64,000 nucleotides of DNA from Trichoplax sp. H2 (Eukaryota; Placozoa; Uniplacotomia; Trichoplacea). Made by a program: the position numbers and the translations under genes. Of the stretch, positions 62,516-64,000 are shown one piece after another. The stretch lies in NCBI GenBank assembly GCA_003344405.1, contig NOWV01000179.1, positions 62,001 through 126,000 on the forward strand. The letters run 5' to 3'. The notes beneath the pieces are model-generated. The model made no database searches, was not told the DNA's origin, and saw nothing but the letters and a program-made list of their open reading frames with translations. The first letter of the stretch is position 1. Each line of letters starts with the position of its first letter.

Positions 62516-62665
62516 AGTGTAATGAAAGTTAATTTTTAGAATTCTCCTTCTAATTTTAGTAACTATTGTAAGTTTAAAAGCAACTTAATTTGGTACTACG
62601 GTAGATTCTACCTAGTATTTTAGTATATCGTAAACCCCGACCATTTTATTCGGTTTAAGAATTTA
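62516..62665 (+). repeat. Dispersed repeat, copy B
   Basis: Partner of 15671-15831, same orientation, 47 kb away. Shared blocks include GTTAATTTTTAGAATT near the start, TAGATT(T/C)TAC, TAGTAT(C/T)TTAGTATAT and TTTTATTCGG/TTTATTAGGG. Similarity fades on both sides. There is no coding capacity. Confidence 0.55.
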
Positions 62666-63701
62666 ATGACATACGATAACTTGATTTTGTTTAAGAGTTG
62701 TACAAGGTGAGATTGTAAACTTAGCTACGGTATATATTTAGATAGCACACAGCAATCCTGATTAAAAACTAGCCGGTAATTTTGATTAGAACTTACATTA
62801 GAAACGATATTACTTTATGATAAAATACAGTAGAAACCCGAACGTTCTAAATAGGGTTTTAATTTAAGAGTAATGATCTTTTATGATGTTTTATAGTTAC
62901 ATTTTGTATACTGCAAAAAATACTTTTTGTACAGTAGTTAAATTACGATTAACTATTATTAATTTAGTCATTTGGGAATCTAAGGTATAATTTGCTTTGT
63001 CATATGTGTTTAATTGCTAGTTTAATTTGAATTACTTTAGAATGGTAAGACAGTAGTCTGATACTACCTACTGCTCTGCGTAGTAAATAAAAGGTGACAT
63101 AGTTCAGTAGTTTAGTAGTTCAAGATAGAGAAGGTGAAGTTAAGGACTTTCTGAATTCGTAAGTAAACCGTAATTTACGCTGGTAGTTTGATTGATGAAG
63201 GCAGTAATTCTGTCCTTTTGTAATTATCAAGTACAGTTTAATATGATTTTTAGACATTTATTATAATAAACTGGTATTTTCCCCAAATTTCGTTGTATTG
63301 GAATTAAAAAGTTGGTAGTTTTACTCTAAATTTTCGTCTACTATTACTGTAGCATGTATGCCTACGGTTCTTTTCCTTATCTATCTACCTACTATTATTT
63401 TTAGATAACGAATACTAGTATTAGATTATTTTGATTAATATCATGTTATTTTTCTATAAATAGGTATAATTAGTAAACAATGGAGCAGTATTTTGTGCTT
63501 CCGTTACCTGAATTATCACTAATATCATTACTGCCATTTGCTAATCAGTTCGGTAGCTGCTAGATATGCACTAACAATAACTTTACCTTATATCGTGCAA
63601 AGTATCAACTACAGTACAGGAATAGATAGTACAAGAATATTTCAGTCTGATATGAAAGTATCAGTATCATTGTCGCTATTATTTAGTACGGTAGTCATTC
63701 A

Positions 63702-64000
63702 GGAAAGCTGCAATTAGCAAGGCATAGACAATAGAAGAGTAATTATCTGCGATGTCAGTAAAGATATCAAATCGCCGCCTTATTTTTAACAATCAATTAA
63801 TTAGGAAGCTATAATTAGCAAAGAATAGACAGTAAAATAGAATTTATCTAACTTTGATGTCAGTGAAGGTGTTAATATCATAACCATTATATTTAGCAAT
63901 CGGCTAGAAAGTTGTAATTAGCAAAGAATAGATATCACCGATGTCAGTAGAGATATCAGTATCATCATCGCGATCATTAAGTAATCGATTACAAAAGTTA
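63702..64000 (+). repeat. Tandem array, about 103-bp unit, three copies, cut by window end
   Basis: Units start (G/A)GAAAGCTGCAATTAGCAAG-like at 63702, 63804 and 63907. Each holds a GATGTCAGT(A/G)A(A/G)G(A/G)T(A/G)T(C/T)A block and an AAGAATAGACA block. The array probably continues past the window. Confidence 0.75.

Larger units (their letters stand above)
56550..64000. other. Long gene-free stretch with degenerate tandem arrays
   Basis: 7.4 kb from the SLC25A51 start to the window end without a convincing exon. A 62-codon ORF at 56648-56836 (+), diverging from SLC25A51, has neutral composition and no similarity I recognise. Arrays occupy about 57100-57720, 58650-59400 and 63700-64000, and a dispersed repeat copy lies at 62516-62665. 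The rest is AT-rich with frequent TACTGTA/TACAGTA heptamers. Confidence 0.5.

Noticed and set aside
1-64000. CRISPR array, bacterial operon, prophage or transposase
   Set aside because: The genes are intron-containing animal genes, repeats are tandem without spacers, and no transposase or reverse transcriptase ORF occurs.

Overview
The window reads as AT-rich nuclear DNA of an animal. Genes are split into many short exons with GT/AG borders (two introns use GC/AG), and the products are typical metazoan proteins: SPAG1/RPAP3-like, gamma-tubulin complex component 5, exosome MTR3, a doublecortin with two DCX domains, MCM9, an S28 serine peptidase, CREBL2, SPEF1 and the mitochondrial NAD+ carrier SLC25A51. 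Compact introns, high AT content, the absence of recognisable transposon coding sequence and genes close to their vertebrate counterparts suggest an early-branching animal. A placozoan (Trichoplax/Hoilungia type) is my best guess, but this is inference.

Layout. 1-1899 (+): 3' part of a SPAG1-like TPR gene, cut by the window edge. 2315-10567 (-): TUBGCP5, complete, about 20 exons. 11590-13582 (+): EXOSC6, head to head with TUBGCP5 across 1 kb. 14942-16527 (-): NADPH-dependent FMN reductase. 16.5-21.5 kb: non-coding, with a large GTAC-rich inverted repeat, a 247-bp tandem duplication and a four-copy 128-bp array. 21498-31522 (+): doublecortin, 11 exons, 681 aa. 33117-37163 (-): MCM9, 9 exons, 858 aa. 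37917-41102 (+): S28 carboxypeptidase/PRSS16-like, 7 exons, 489 aa, divergent from MCM9 across a promoter made of four tandem copies. 44138-44476 (-): CREBL2-like bZIP. 44.5-50 kb: mostly non-coding, with a composite promoter-like island near 45.17 kb. 50491-52945 (+): SPEF1, 8 exons, with a probable unidentified antisense gene interleaved with its 5' end. 55533-56549 (-): SLC25A51, single exon. 56.6-64 kb: no convincing gene, several degenerate tandem arrays.

For EXOSC6, the doublecortin, MCM9, the S28 peptidase, SPEF1 and the FMN reductase I followed reading phase across the splice junctions, and all the totals close on a stop codon, so these models should be good.

Functionally this is a mixture of housekeeping genes (RNA decay, microtubule nucleation, mitochondrial NAD+ import, DNA repair) and cilium/microtubule genes (SPAG1, TUBGCP5, doublecortin, SPEF1). 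I see no operon or dedicated multi-gene system. The most unusual signals are non-coding: a strongly over-represented TACAGTA/TACTGTA heptamer, many local minisatellite-like arrays in intergenic and intronic DNA, and an antisense gene candidate that interleaves with SPEF1 and appears to carry a one-base frameshift.
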